NCBI GenBank assembly: GCA_963969285.1
Contig: OZ017742.1
Location: 145,394,449 to 145,458,448 of the forward strand
Origin: Odontomyia ornata
Taxonomy: Eukaryota > Arthropoda > Insecta > Diptera > Stratiomyidae
Reading direction: 5' to 3'
DNA: 64,000 bases
How positions within the stretch are numbered: position 1 is the first letter of the stretch; every line of letters starts with the position of its first letter. Positions 33,413 through 43,959 of the stretch are shown in pieces. The notes below the pieces were generated by a model. The model was given only the letters and a program-made list of their open reading frames with translations, had not been told where the DNA came from and ran no database searches. Position numbers and translations under genes: made by a program.

Positions 33413-33570
33413 TTGCCTTTTTTTAAAGTTATATGTACTTAAGTAAAAATCTTGTAACCCAATAATTGTACTGAAAAAACTGCATATAGTAGTCGAAAAT
33501 AGCTGTTATACAAAATAAATAAAAGATCTAATGTATAATGAAAGATTAGTTTTATTATAATTTTGATAAC
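33413..33570 (+). repeat. 3' UTR of Penelope-like copy b, inverted match to 29890-30045
   Basis: Sequences such as AGTTATATGTACTTAAGTAA and TTGTAACCCAATAATTGTAC have reverse complements near 29990-30040. It ends where HP1 copy D begins. Confidence 0.75.
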
Positions 33571-33579
33571 ATTAGAAAA

Positions 33580-35068
33580 CAAGTTGGGTAAACAGACCTA
33601 CGCTCATGTCAGAAGGGTTTTGTATTCAATTCACAAAATGCAGTCACCAGATCGAATCAAATCAAGAAACATGTCAAAGACGATTTTATTAGAGAAAATA
33701 TGAAATACGAAGATCACACCATTATTAACAAAGTTGAACGATTTTCGACTTCTCAGGTTTTTGGTATTGTTATATTCATGAAAATCTCCCTTGATAATTA
33801 TTTCAGGTGTCCATCCGTGACGGAGGAAACACATTTTTCATGTATTTCCCCCCTGTGCCCCCACTGAAGCAAAAACTGACAGTTTAACAACTGTTTTGAA
33901 AAGCTCCCATGAAAACTTTCATTTCATACTCATATTGGCTACGTTTGATGATTTTTTTTTTCAGGGGCCACTCTCCTGTACTGTTATCATCGACTAATGG
34001 CCAATTTTTTCGAATCCTACAAAACCATTTTGCTAGGAGCTCTCTCCCACCTCCTTGACTTGTTTCACTTATGAGCATTAATTGTAGGTACTCATCTCCA
34101 GTCATTCATTAAATTGAATCAAGTGTTCAAAGCATGCACCTTAATCGTTGAAGTTGGGAAAAAATAACTCAAAATTATTCAATCTTCGCATTTCAAACAG
34201 CCACTATTTTGTTTTACGATTACTGATACCACTAACTGAACCGATTCTCAAAGATATACATGACACCTCTCATTCCTGAAATTTTCATGCAAATCCTAGC
34301 AAAACTGTAGTGTCTGAGTCGGTAAAAAGCGCATGTTGTTCCATAGCCATATGTTGCCATAGTAATAAATGCAGCGCATATTCTTCCATAGTAATACAGG
34401 AAAATTCAAACCGCTATAACTTCGCGAAATATGATTCAATCTTTATGAAACTTACAGGATAGATCAATCTTATAAACAGACATCTTAGTACTGAACTTTA
34501 TTGAATTTAAGGGTACCGTTAAGATTTTATTCAAGAATACATAAAATCGATAAATCATACTATTACTAACAAAGTTGAGTGAGTTGCGACTTCTCACGTA
34601 TTTGTTGTTGTTGTTCTTACCAAGGCCTACATTCCTGATTTTTTTCAGATTTTTCGGATCACAGGTGTCCAATCGCGAGGGGGGGGACACAAATTTTTCG
34701 TGTATTTCCCCTCCCTGTGCGCCCCCCGAAGCAAATTTTGCGAAACTAGGAGCTGTTTTGAGAAGCTCCTATTAAGGCCTTTCATTTGATACCCATATCG
34801 GCTACCTTGAATGAAATTTTTTTTTCGGGGGGTCACTCTCCTATATGGGGAGACCCCCCTTAAATACCTTAGAAAATTTTTTTGTAGTTGAATTTTGAAG
34901 AGATCACCACTTCACACACAAAATTTGATGTTTCTAGCTTAAGTAGTTTCCGAGAAAAACTGCTGTGACACACGGACAGACGGACGGACGGACGGACGGA
35001 CGGACGGACAGACGGACAGACTGGTCGCGAAACTAGTAGGGTTTTGTAAAATTATTTTACAAAACCCT
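33580..35068 (+). repeat. HP1 copy D (complete ends)
   Basis: Forward, 1,489 bp. It starts CAAGTTGGG after AAAA; GGGTTTTGT is at 33615-33623. A (GGAC)n microsatellite lies at about 34976-35022, followed by TCGCGAAACTAG. The terminal palindrome has perfect 15-bp arms (35037-35051 and 35055-35069, starting TAGGGTTTTGT) and is followed by AAAA. It is the closest relative of copy C. Confidence 0.85.
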
Positions 35069-35074
35069 AAAAAC

Positions 35075-36060
35075 TGACTATATACGTATCTGCGTGTGAA
35101 TGTTACTAACTTATCATTTGGCTTGTAAATTTGACACCCTGGGGTAACGGATGTTCCTTGTTGAAAGTTCTTGGAGATGCGACATTTGAACTTAACCTTT
35201 ATAAGTTAGTGGTATGAATCACACAAGCACATGTCAAAATGAATTGGCAACTATCTGGGGATGCCCGTGTTCTTTTGTGAATATTTAGAAGTGAGAAATA
35301 TGTGGAGCTTACCGTGAAACCTCTACTAATAGTGAAGTCTATCAGGTATTGTCTATTTTTGCTGTTCTCTATATGAACACTGTGCTCTCCGGTTGATCAT
35401 CTGTGCACCGTTTTGGCTTATTTTCGCAGTGAAATCACCTAGAACAATTTTAATGTAGTGTGATAGCAATGCATCGACAGTGCATTTAGGGTGCCGTAAA
35501 GTTTGCCTCTTCCCCTTCTTCTGTGGGTATGTGACAATTGACTAGCCAGGCATTCAAGAATCTGGTCTTGATATGAATCGCACGGATCCTTCATTCAGAG
35601 GCTATAATTTGTTTAAATGCACTGTCAACAATGAAAGCCACTTCAAACTTTCGGTTTCTTTGCGTTTTTCGCTTTGCAACATAGTGTACGTTTGAATGTC
35701 AAATATTTCAGTACTAGGCCATCTGGTTTCTTGTACTGCAAGAATCTTGATTTTGTATTTCTTTATTTCATCCAGAAGTTGTCGCAGGGCACCTGCATAG
35801 TCTTTTGTGCGTTGCAATAATTGATGTCGTTTATCCAATTCGACCTGAGTACTAAGTGGAGCATTGTCAGGGGTTCGACTTTGTTCCACGGGTGGTATTG
35901 TTAGTCCCACATACCCACCGGCTAGCTGACTATGGCACGCTCTATCCACAACCTGAGGACACGTCCAATAAGGGACAGAAAACCTCACAGGGAACAAACC
36001 AGTCACTTTCAACTTATTATTCACTTTTCTCTTCTACATTAACTCGTGGACTGGGCCTAT
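35075..36060 (-). pseudogene. LINE C3: 5' region and endonuclease fragment
   Basis: Minus strand. 35602-36024 has QRTKDYAGALRQLLDEIKKY, KIKILAVQETRWPSTEIFDI and QTYTMLQSEKRKE, the N-terminus of the endonuclease of the LINE C type; the catalytic Glu of QETRW is preserved. Later endonuclease traces near 35440 read VLGDFTAKI. No RT follows; the fragment ends next to HP1 copy D. Confidence 0.65.
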
Positions 36061-37745
36061 AACCTATTGTAAATGATGATGAATAATTCAAGACCACTTC
36101 AATGTGAAAGTAAGTTTATTGTAATATGTTTTTGCAATAAAGAAAAAGACGATAGCTGCTTGCAGTTGCAGCCAAACTAGCAATTGAATTTAATAGTGAA
36201 AATTGCTCCATTTGCAACACGTATAAGATAACAGTGTCTTATCATGAAATCCGACAAAAATTGAAAGGTTTCCTTTATATGAGGAAAGAGCAGAAGAATT
36301 TTCTAATGTCAAAACGAATAAGAATGCATTACTTTTTAATTTGGTTAAGATAATTCTAATTTTAGTCTCTTTGGCAATGAATTATAGTCTATATCGTGAC
36401 TGCTAACGTCAGTCTAGAATGCTAATTTTTATAATCATAGCAATAAAATGAAAAAAATGTATTTGCTTTAATAATGGCAAACATTTTCAAAGTTATTCGA
36501 TCAATTTCGAAATTAAAGATAAGGTGTTAGGTATACCACTTGAAATGAACTTTGATTGAAACTAATTCAATGAAGCTCTAACACATCCTTTTGGCATTAC
36601 TAAATTTCCCCCCGGAAGCGATATCATGTATCATTATAAATCTAACAGTAAATTCATTTAAGGAAATGTATCCGTTTCAGGCTATGTAAAAGTATCCAAC
36701 CGAGTCCTCTTCGGTTTACATGTGTACATGAGTGTAAACTCCAGAAAGCCTTTCACACGTGACCATCGCATTTAAATTTTCCATTTGTTGAAATGCCACA
36801 AGCACTTCACTTTAATCCTTCTAATTGAGGATACTACACTTACTTTGGAAAGACACGGCAATATCGATTTTCACATTCTGGAAAATTTCTACCTTTCCTT
36901 TCTGCTGCACTCAGGTATTCAAGCATGCACACTGAATATACTCGTAGTCCTACTCAGATGCAATGTTTCGTTCTCGTATGAGTATACCTTGTTTTACTCA
37001 GAAGGATGTTTTCGTTATTACTTTAAGAGTAGACTAGACAGAGGGTATACAAAATGCACTAGCATGTACTCACTGTTGGGGAAACCAATATTGTTCATTT
37101 TCTCGAATGTAGACATACATGCATGGTTAACCGTAGTTTGGTATTTGGAAGGTTAGTGGTTTTAGAAATGGGGGCCATGTGCGAAACTTGGCTAGAGAAG
37201 ATTGAAGTTGCTTTCGACTTTGACTTGCATGGAAATTTCGGAAAAACGAAAATAAGGTAAGCGCGCTTAAGAGGAAAGCTATGCAATTTCTTGGGGTCGG
37301 TCACGTTTTATTGATGGTTCTTGTTAGTATTGAGAACAGCAAGCAATTTATTGAGTTACATTAGGTTGTACCGTAATTAAATTGGTAATCGATTGGTTGC
37401 TCGCAAGTGCAGGCGTAAAGTAGATGAGTTATAAAATTATTCTTATCAGCTTCATAATCACGATCAGGTTGTTAAAATCTTGAGATGAAATTAAATTTGA
37501 GATTCTACTAAAATAATTTGTTTTCTTTTGCGTTGGTTAATTAATCTCTTGAGCTCATCTCAGGAATCAATTTATTACCTGTTACTAAATTTTTAAGTAT
37601 CATGAATTTTTGTTTCAGCTGAGTCCAGCTAATTGTTGTTGGTCAGTTAGGAAGCCAACTAAAAATCTTGAAAATTTTAACCCACCCAAATCGCGAGAAC
37701 ATGGGTCTGGGTTATCGGGAATGCGCTTGGATGCCAGCCACTCAC
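36061..37745. other. No gene recognised; longest stretch without clear TE sequence
   Basis: AT-rich. Open frames such as 36785-37156 (+) show no motif. Sequence directly below the putative exon at 37746 would be intron on the minus strand. Confidence 0.4.
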
Positions 37746-37863
37746 CTTGCGTTTGTAGGGTCGTGAAGAAAGATTTCAGCTCATCGAATTGTCCTCCATT
37801 TTCACCTATATAAACAGCAAGACTCATCCATAATACCAAGTTCACTAGAAGCACAATAATTAT
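37746..37863 (-). CDS. Putative host-gene exon encoding a transmembrane segment
   Basis: On the minus strand a 118-nt open stretch lies between a good 3' splice site (TTTCTTGTGTTGCAG, ending at 37864) and a good 5' splice site (CAAG/GTGAGT at 37745). It encodes IIIVLLVNLVLWMSLAVYIG, a hydrophobic helix, followed by ENGGQFDELKSFFTTLQTQ, hydrophilic. The entry phase is 0, with one base left over at the end. I do not recognise the protein; a membrane protein with a single helix here is possible. Against it, a LINE A fragment starts only about 20 bp upstream of the acceptor, and no second exon is visible. Confidence 0.3.
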
Positions 37864-37884
37864 CTGCAACACAAGAAACGACAA

Positions 37885-38150
37885 ATTTATTGCTAAATCT
37901 ATCGCAAAACATTTCGCAAAAGTTTCTCAAGGAGAGAAGGCAAGTGATGACTTTTCCGTTACTTTGTTAGTGTGCAGTCCCACAACGAATTTCAACTAGA
38001 ACCATGAACGATTGTGCTTAACCAAGTGCTCTGATTCAAATCCCTCTGACACACCTACTGGCTAAAGTTTGTTCCTAAGAGACTCACTTTGTAGGCGCTG
38101 GAGCAAAATTCCGAAAAATCAACTGAGGTTGATTTCAAAATTTCAAGATC
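37885..38150 (+). pseudogene. LINE A3 fragment (region before the RT)
   Basis: Plus-strand sequence resembles the reverse complement of LINE A1 at about 39790-40020: SIAKHFAKVSQGEKASDD, TTNFN, SDSNPSDTPTG. Only this piece is present. It is inverted relative to LINE A1, which starts right after it. Confidence 0.65.
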
Positions 38151-38434
38151 TTGATTAGGTGATTTTTCATTTTTTACATACATACAATTCATCACTAGCT
38201 TAACCTAACAAAATACATGCGGGTTGTGCCTTAGGGATTTTCCCGGAGTTCAATAATAATTTACTTTCATTACATTATAATATAAATTTTTTGGTAAAAG
38301 AAAACTCTAAAATGTTGACACCCTCAACATTATCATACATTAATGGATAAAAGAAGTTTGTAAAAATTATTTGCTCTAATATCAAGGTTTTAAAAATTGA
38401 TTTTCTTAAAATTAAGTACATTTTTTTCTTAAGA

Positions 38435-40000
38435 CTATCTTAAAAACTTCTCATTCGACGGATGTCCGTCGCTCTCCTGAAAATTCCCGTCTTGTGCTCT
38501 TTGGCTCATATGATTCCCGCTTCCGCAAGCCTTTCTGCATACAATTTTATCAGTTCCATTCCTGTCTCCTGGTACAGCACTTCGTTGGGGTAAGACTGTT
38601 CGTCCTCTCGCCTGTATAGTCCTGTGCAAGCCCGAAGGATTCTTCACTCCACTAATCCTATCTTACCCCATTTTGTTTTCGGAGCTCCAATCCATATCAT
38701 CACCACATAAGTGATGATCGGACGAATCAAGGTTTTATAGGCCAAAACCTTGACTCGCTGGCTTGCTGTCGAATGTTTCCTAAAAAGAGGTATAAGAAGA
38801 TGGTACGCATAAGTCACTTTTTTCAAAATATTATCAACATGAGCACTAAATTTAGCTTTCAAGTCAAAAACTACCCCCAAGTACTTCGTTTGCCTAGGGC
38901 AGTGCACCATCTACCAGTTCAACTTAACCCTGGAGCCACAGATGCGTCTTGCATGACGACCAAAGTTTTTGTGGGGGTCCTTGAACACAATTAATTCACT
39001 TTTCTTTGCATTAACCTTGATTCCCCATTGCCGGTCATATGCAGTATGAGATTCCAAATATCTTTGGAGCGCATCCTAGCAAAACGCAAATTGTGCTCAA
39101 ATAACAACACTAACAAGTCGTCAGCGAAGAGGTTCACCTGGATTCCGGGCTTTTATTCATCTTTTACGCCCGGGACATCAGAGGTGAATTTGTTGAAAAG
39201 AAATGGGCCTAATAAAGACCCCTGTGGGACCCTCAAGTTAATACTAAATGGGTCTGAGCTAGCTCCAGCAGCCACCGCAAAGGCAGTTCGTCCCCTCATG
39301 AAGCTGCCTATAATTTTAACAATATAGGCCGCAAAGCCAAGATTTATCATTTTGTAGAGTAGCCCATTGATCCATGCAGAGTCTAAGGCTTTCTTCGCAT
39401 CAATCAGGCTAGCTAGAACAAGCTTATTGTTGCGCCAGCTTCTCGTTATATCGACTCGGAACACGGTCATAGCATCCACTGTGGAGTGAGCTTTGTCGAA
39501 GCCAAATTGTCTTTCCGGCACAGTTCTCGCCCCGGCAGAGAAATGTAGGATGCCTTCAAGTATTACTCTTTCAAGAAGCTTACCAATATTTGGAAGCAAG
39601 AAAATCGGACAAGTATCGACTACATCAGTACTGCCCGACTTCTTGGGTGTTGCGAATATTCTTGCACATTTCCATTGCTGAGGGAAGTAGCAAATGTGAA
39701 TGCAGTTCTTTAGAATGATTGCGAGGAGAACAAAGAAAATATGGGGAAGCCTTTTAAGCATATAATTGGAGATTCCATCGGCCTCTGCTGAGTTTTTGAA
39801 ATTTTGCTCCAGTGCCAACAAAGTGAGCCTCTTGGGGCTGACAAACAGACCATGGCCAGAAGGTGCGTCAGAGGGATTTGAATCAAAGAACCGAGTCAAG
39901 CACAATTGATCATTGTCCCTGTCGAAATTCGTTGTCGTGCTGCTCACCAACGAAGTAGTGGAAGGATCCTCACTTGCTTTCTCTCCTTAAAGAACTTTCG
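38435..40000 (-). pseudogene. LINE A1 ORF2: reverse transcriptase and C-terminal part
   Basis: 39153-39950 is open and contains LALEQNFKNSAEADGISNYM, FPQQWKCARIFATPKKSGST, GKLLERVILEGILHF, QFGFDKAHSTVDAMTVF, LASLIDAKKALDSAWINGL (motif A; one Asp of the usual pattern is retained in LDSAW) and RVPQGSLLGPFLFNKFTSDV. The YxDD region near 39110-39150 reads LFADDLLVLL in another frame. 38644-38910 continues with QTKYLGVVFDLKAKFSAHVD. The C-terminus near 38435-38640 is in another frame. Confidence 0.75.
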
Positions 40001-40499
40001 CAAAATGTTTTGCGATAGAGGCAGCGATGGCTTTGGCAGTTATGAGCATAGATCCATCATAAGTTAGAGCCCCGAGTAGCCTTTTTATGCCCGTTATCTT
40101 TTTGATGTGAGGAAACATACAGGAATGCTTGATGCTTTCTAGGGCCTGCTTAAATCACTCGTTAGCAAAAGCCGTGCTTCTCTTCGAGATCATTCGGTTT
40201 AGAGACGTAATTACTGGGTGAATACGATCATACTCCCGGTTGACCCTACTTAAATTGCGGTGGTAGATTCTTGCGAGTAGATTGCTAAGCCGACTACGTC
40301 TACGATGAAGTTCCTAGATGTCTTCCGGTAAATCTCGATAAAAGTGATTTCTCGGGGATTTCTTAATGAAGGTCTTGGAAATGACCGTATCCAGGGTTGA
40401 ATTTTCACAAGCAACTCCCTCATCGATTTCAGGAAAAGAAAGATTTCTCGATCTATTGATTGAAACCCCCTTTAATTTTCCGTCAAGGTCAGCAGCCTA

Positions 40500-41194
40500 A
40501 TCGTTTTGCTTGTATGTACTAAAAAGTTGAGGATCTGCAACCTCAAGTTTCACAGCCTTTTTCACTCTAAAGGTCAGCTCAACCAAAAATGTTCAGACTC
40601 GGCATCAAGAACTCTACACTGGAAATTCCTCCAACTGTGGGTGAGATTTACTAGATTGGCAGACACAATGAAGATCAATATGATATCCATATTTGATTAA
40701 ACCCAGTTAGAGATAGCTGTTCTATAGCCATTAGATGCAATATTTCTCCACGAGGAATGTTGCGCGTTAAAATCACCTCCCATGGCATAAAAATCGAAGT
40801 TTTTGCACAGAGTAAGCACTGTTCCTAAGTCGTTAACGAATTCCTTCACCGAGTATCCATGTCCAACAAAGATCCTCACGAACGCAAAGGTGCACCCTCC
40901 CAGCATGGAGCTTATTATTTCTGCTTCAATACATTTCAGACTTGGAAGGCAGTGCCCTTGGACTTTCAGGTTATCTTTGTGAGCCATAGCAACTCCAAGA
41001 CTTCCCTCTAGATCATCACCCCTGATGATCTTGAATTTTCCCAGATGCACTCTGTGTCTTTCTTTGAGTCTTGTTTCCGATATAAACAAGAAGTCTGGTC
41101 TATGGACGTTCAAGTATTCTGAAACAAAATTCCTTTTATAGCGTGGAGCCAGTGAACATATGTTGAGGGTGGAGATTTTAATGGAACTCATCAC
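40500..41194 (-). pseudogene. LINE A1 ORF2: endonuclease domain
   Basis: 40697-41194 begins MMSSIKISTLNICSLAPRYK, has SETRLKERHRVHLGKFKII with the catalytic Glu in SET, and ends with YAMGGDFNAQHSSWRN, the GDFN motif of apurinic-type endonucleases. This ATG is the likely ORF2 start. The end of the domain, near 40500-40690, is broken by a stop. The domain would nick target DNA to prime reverse transcription. Confidence 0.75.
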
Positions 41195-41539
41195 GACGAC
41201 AAACTTTGAAGGTGAATTTTAAGTACGCAGCTTTTTAATAGCGGTGGATAAAAGAGTGCACTTTTCGAATGAGTGTGAACAAGTCACACCCGAAAAATTG
41301 TTGGCAGTCAGTGCTCAAAACCGTATTTCGGTTATTCTACGACTGTTGGGGTTGCTGCATTGGTTGCTGTTTTTGTTGCCGTATAGACTACGAAGCAGAC
41401 TGCTTCTTTGCACCTTGCAAAAGGCTAGAGTACGAGATCCCTTCACGTACAGTATTTTTTATAGAGGCGGTGATGAAATCCCTCTTTTCCCTTTTGGAGG
41501 TTCTTTCTCCCCTCTTCAACTTCTTTTGTCTTAGGAAAA

Positions 41540-42656
41540 CCTCGGAAACTCACAGGGTGCCCCCTAAGTATTGCAGTTGACACAGAAGATTTCGTCTTTT
41601 TTCTCGTCCTTCAAGATTGAACATTCCATGAACTTATGCTGCTTGTCGCATTTTACACATCTATCTTCGAGTCCGCAGTTAGAAGCGACGTGGCCAAATC
41701 TTTGGCAGTGCAATTTTTCTGCAGACGCTCCAATTGTATCTTCTGGTACAATATCTTCTGCTTTCTTTACTTTGAAGTCCGGTTTGAACTGGACTAAGAA
41801 GGATGAAAGCGTCCTTTTTTCCTTCCTAGAGGTTATAGTGGAGAATCTTTTTTTGCTGAAAGGATATCTTCTCCGAGATGTTCCTTCAGCTCAGCAATGG
41901 CATCATTCTCGTCGTTTGAGCTGGGCACGCATTTGAGAAGGAGAGTCAATTTTCTCTCTCCTGGGAGGTAATAGGTGTAGCAAGCCACCTTCGCACACTT
42001 CAGAAAGTTAAAAAGGCTGGTGTGATCCTCAGCCGTTTTAGGGTGGTGCGAGGTTTGTGAGGAGCTGTTCATCGTTACGTTGAACTTTGGCTCCTTTTCA
42101 GAGTTTCGTGCGCAAGTCCTTTTGCCGCTACCCCTGAAAGCCTTCAATTCAAGCCTACAGCACACTATGGGAAGTACCCTTTCCTTTTTGGTAGCTGCTG
42201 GGGCTTCGATTTATCTTTATTTCCCTCTAGGCCCGGTCTTTCACCCGGCTTGGGTATGGTCCCCGAGAAACTAGCAGAAGCTATTTTTGTTACCTTTTTG
42301 AGCTGGGGAAAATCCCGCTCGCCCAATTCAAGGGTCTTTGTTAGATTTGATGTGGGCTCCTGCGATGGAGACCCCATCGGCCTCTTTCTGGCTTCTGGCT
42401 TTACGATAGCCTCCACCTCGTCACCACTGTCCGTGGAACTTTCACCCTCATCCATTTCCTCTGGCACTTGCAGTTGGATCTTGCAACAAGCAAGCAAGTC
42501 GAGGATGAACTCCCCCTTTATACCCCCCCCCCCCGAATTTCTCCCACAAACGCTGCAAGTTTTTTCACGCCTACCACGTGAAGCTAAATTTAGCGGCGGA
42601 GATATCCCCATATTCTTTACTTTCCCCCATACCCACAGATTCCAAGATAGGGCTTG
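41540..42656 (-). pseudogene. LINE A1 ORF1 (Gag-like protein with CCHC knuckles)
   Basis: Three frame segments are seen. 42165-42656 contains EMDEGESSTDSGDEVEAIVK and an acidic/proline-rich part. 41833-42165 has the pre-knuckle region (KCAKVACYTYYLPGERKLTL, NDAIAELKEHLGEDI). 41600-41720 in another frame gives LHCQRFGHVASNCGLEDRCV and KCDKQHKFMECS, two zinc knuckles. It would bind element RNA in the particle. The frame formally starts in HP1 fragment E at 42680, so the native start is not certain. Confidence 0.7.
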
Positions 42657-43014
42657 GTGTCCAATCGCGAGGGAGGACATAAATTTTTCGTATCTTTTCC
42701 CTCCCTGAGCGCCTCTAAAAGCAAAAAGTGTTAAACTAAGACCTGTGTTAAAAAGTTCTCATCAAGATCTTTGATTTGATATCCATATCGGCTAGATTTG
42801 ATGAATTTTTTTTTCAGGGGCCACTCCCCTATATGGGGAGACCCCCTTAAAAACTTTCTAAATTTTTTTGTAGTTGAACTTTGAAGAGGGCGGCACATTA
42901 CACCTGCGCACAAAATTTAATGTTTCTAGCTAAAGTAGTTTGCGAGAAAAAGTGCTGTGACATACGGACGGACAGACAGGTCCCGATTTTAGTAAGGTTT
43001 TTGTACAAAATCGT
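42657..43014 (+). repeat. HP1 fragment E (3' part)
   Basis: Forward. It begins inside the family at GTGTCCAATCGCGAGG and contains TATATGGGGAGACCCCC and a short GGAC/GACA stretch (42964-42980). It ends with a worn palindrome (TTTTGTACAAAA core) followed by AAAAAA. It is bordered by inverted LINE A pieces on both sides. Confidence 0.75.
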
Positions 43015-43228
43015 AAAAAACCCACTTCCCCGCAGATGCTACGGCCGTGTTCCACACCGATATGACGAGAAGTTGGTGCAACAATAAGCTTGTTGTAGCT
43101 TGCTTAATTTATGTGGGGAAAGCCTTTGACTCCGTATAGATTAATGGGCTTTTCTACAATATGAATAATTTTGGCTTTTAAAACGAAGTGTCAAGCGTGT
43201 TTTCGGATATCAATTCTTTGTGACGGTC
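43015..43228 (+). pseudogene. LINE A2, first fragment (RT)
   Basis: The plus strand reads DATAVFHTDMTRSWCNNKLV, GKAFDS with a stop after it, then INGLFYNMNNFGF. This matches the LINE A1 RT (DAMTVFRVDITRSWRNNKLV). It stops at the LINE B2 insertion, and LINE A sequence resumes at 48508. Confidence 0.7.
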
Positions 43229-43280
43229 TACTGAAGCATTTTCTTCCTAAGCTTCCTCTCTCAATTAGCCTCCATCGAAG

Positions 43281-43860
43281 GTGGGATCTGAAACTTCATC
43301 TTCTACAACAGAGAGCCTGAGTAAGCCATTATCATCATCAACATCGTCATCAAACAACGAAAATATTTCGTCAAGAGGTGCGAATCTGCCCATCACGTCA
43401 GGGTATCTACCGCAGAGTATGCCCTCATCGTCATCAAGTAACGTAACGCTAATGGTTAGATGTGTTGCAGACGCTTTGCCTACTTCTCAGCCTTCTTCGT
43501 CTATCACTACAAGAAGTATGGCGCAGAGATCTTCATCTCATCGGGGAGCCATTCCAAAAAATTTCGAAATGCGGCATGTTCCTGAGGGATTGGCGTCCCT
43601 CCTAGCTGTAGCGCCGCCGAAGCAAATCTTCATATCGAGGCTTGCGTATAGCATATACACCGAAGACATTTTGGATTATGTAAATAAGAAATTTGGCTCA
43701 TCTCTGGAAATAATTAGCTGCCAGACAACTTGATCAACAGAGTAATAGCTTTTTTTAAACAGACTATTCCGGCATCGTGTGACTACATCTTGAACCCTGA
43801 TTGCTGGCCGCCTGGAGTGCTTGTTAAATCTTTCATAACTTCAAGGTAAAAAAAATTTCA
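43281..43860 (+). pseudogene. LINE B2 ORF1 protein
   Basis: 43281-43733 is open. A long Ser/Thr-rich region (residues 1-95) is followed by the conserved block KQIFISRLAYSIYTEDILDY and NKKFGSSLEIIS. After a frame change near 43735 come RVIAFFKQTIPASCDYILNP and CWPPGVLVKSF. This is the usual C-terminal domain of ORF1 proteins in CR1/L2-like LINEs, ending in WPxGVLV. It is thought to bind RNA. Confidence 0.6.
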
Positions 43861-43959
43861 TTCTCCACCGAGCTCCCTACCAAAGCTGTAACATCCGTTC
43901 TTCCTAATAACTTTCAGAATAGCACTATTTTCTAACAGTAAATTTTCTATTTATTAGCA

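Larger units (their letters stand above)
38165..42656 (-). mobile_element. LINE A1: Jockey/I-type non-LTR retrotransposon, nearly full length
   Basis: Minus strand. ORF1 with zinc knuckles is at about 41540-42656, ORF2 (endonuclease then RT) at about 38435-41194, and the 3' UTR at 38165-38434. The same 3' UTR sequence (AATTATTATTGAACTCCGGG and onward) recurs in LINE A2 at 54150-54250. The upstream limit, 42656, is the edge of HP1 fragment E. Several frameshifts and stops make it inactive. Confidence 0.75.

Noticed and set aside
34976..35022. GGAC repeats as a CRISPR-like or independent satellite array
   Set aside because: Units are 4 bp without spacers and recur at the same place in every HP1 copy, so they are part of the repeat.
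36785..37156. Open frame of 123 codons on the plus strand
   Set aside because: No motif, no similarity I recognise and no splice or promoter context; length is within chance for this AT content.
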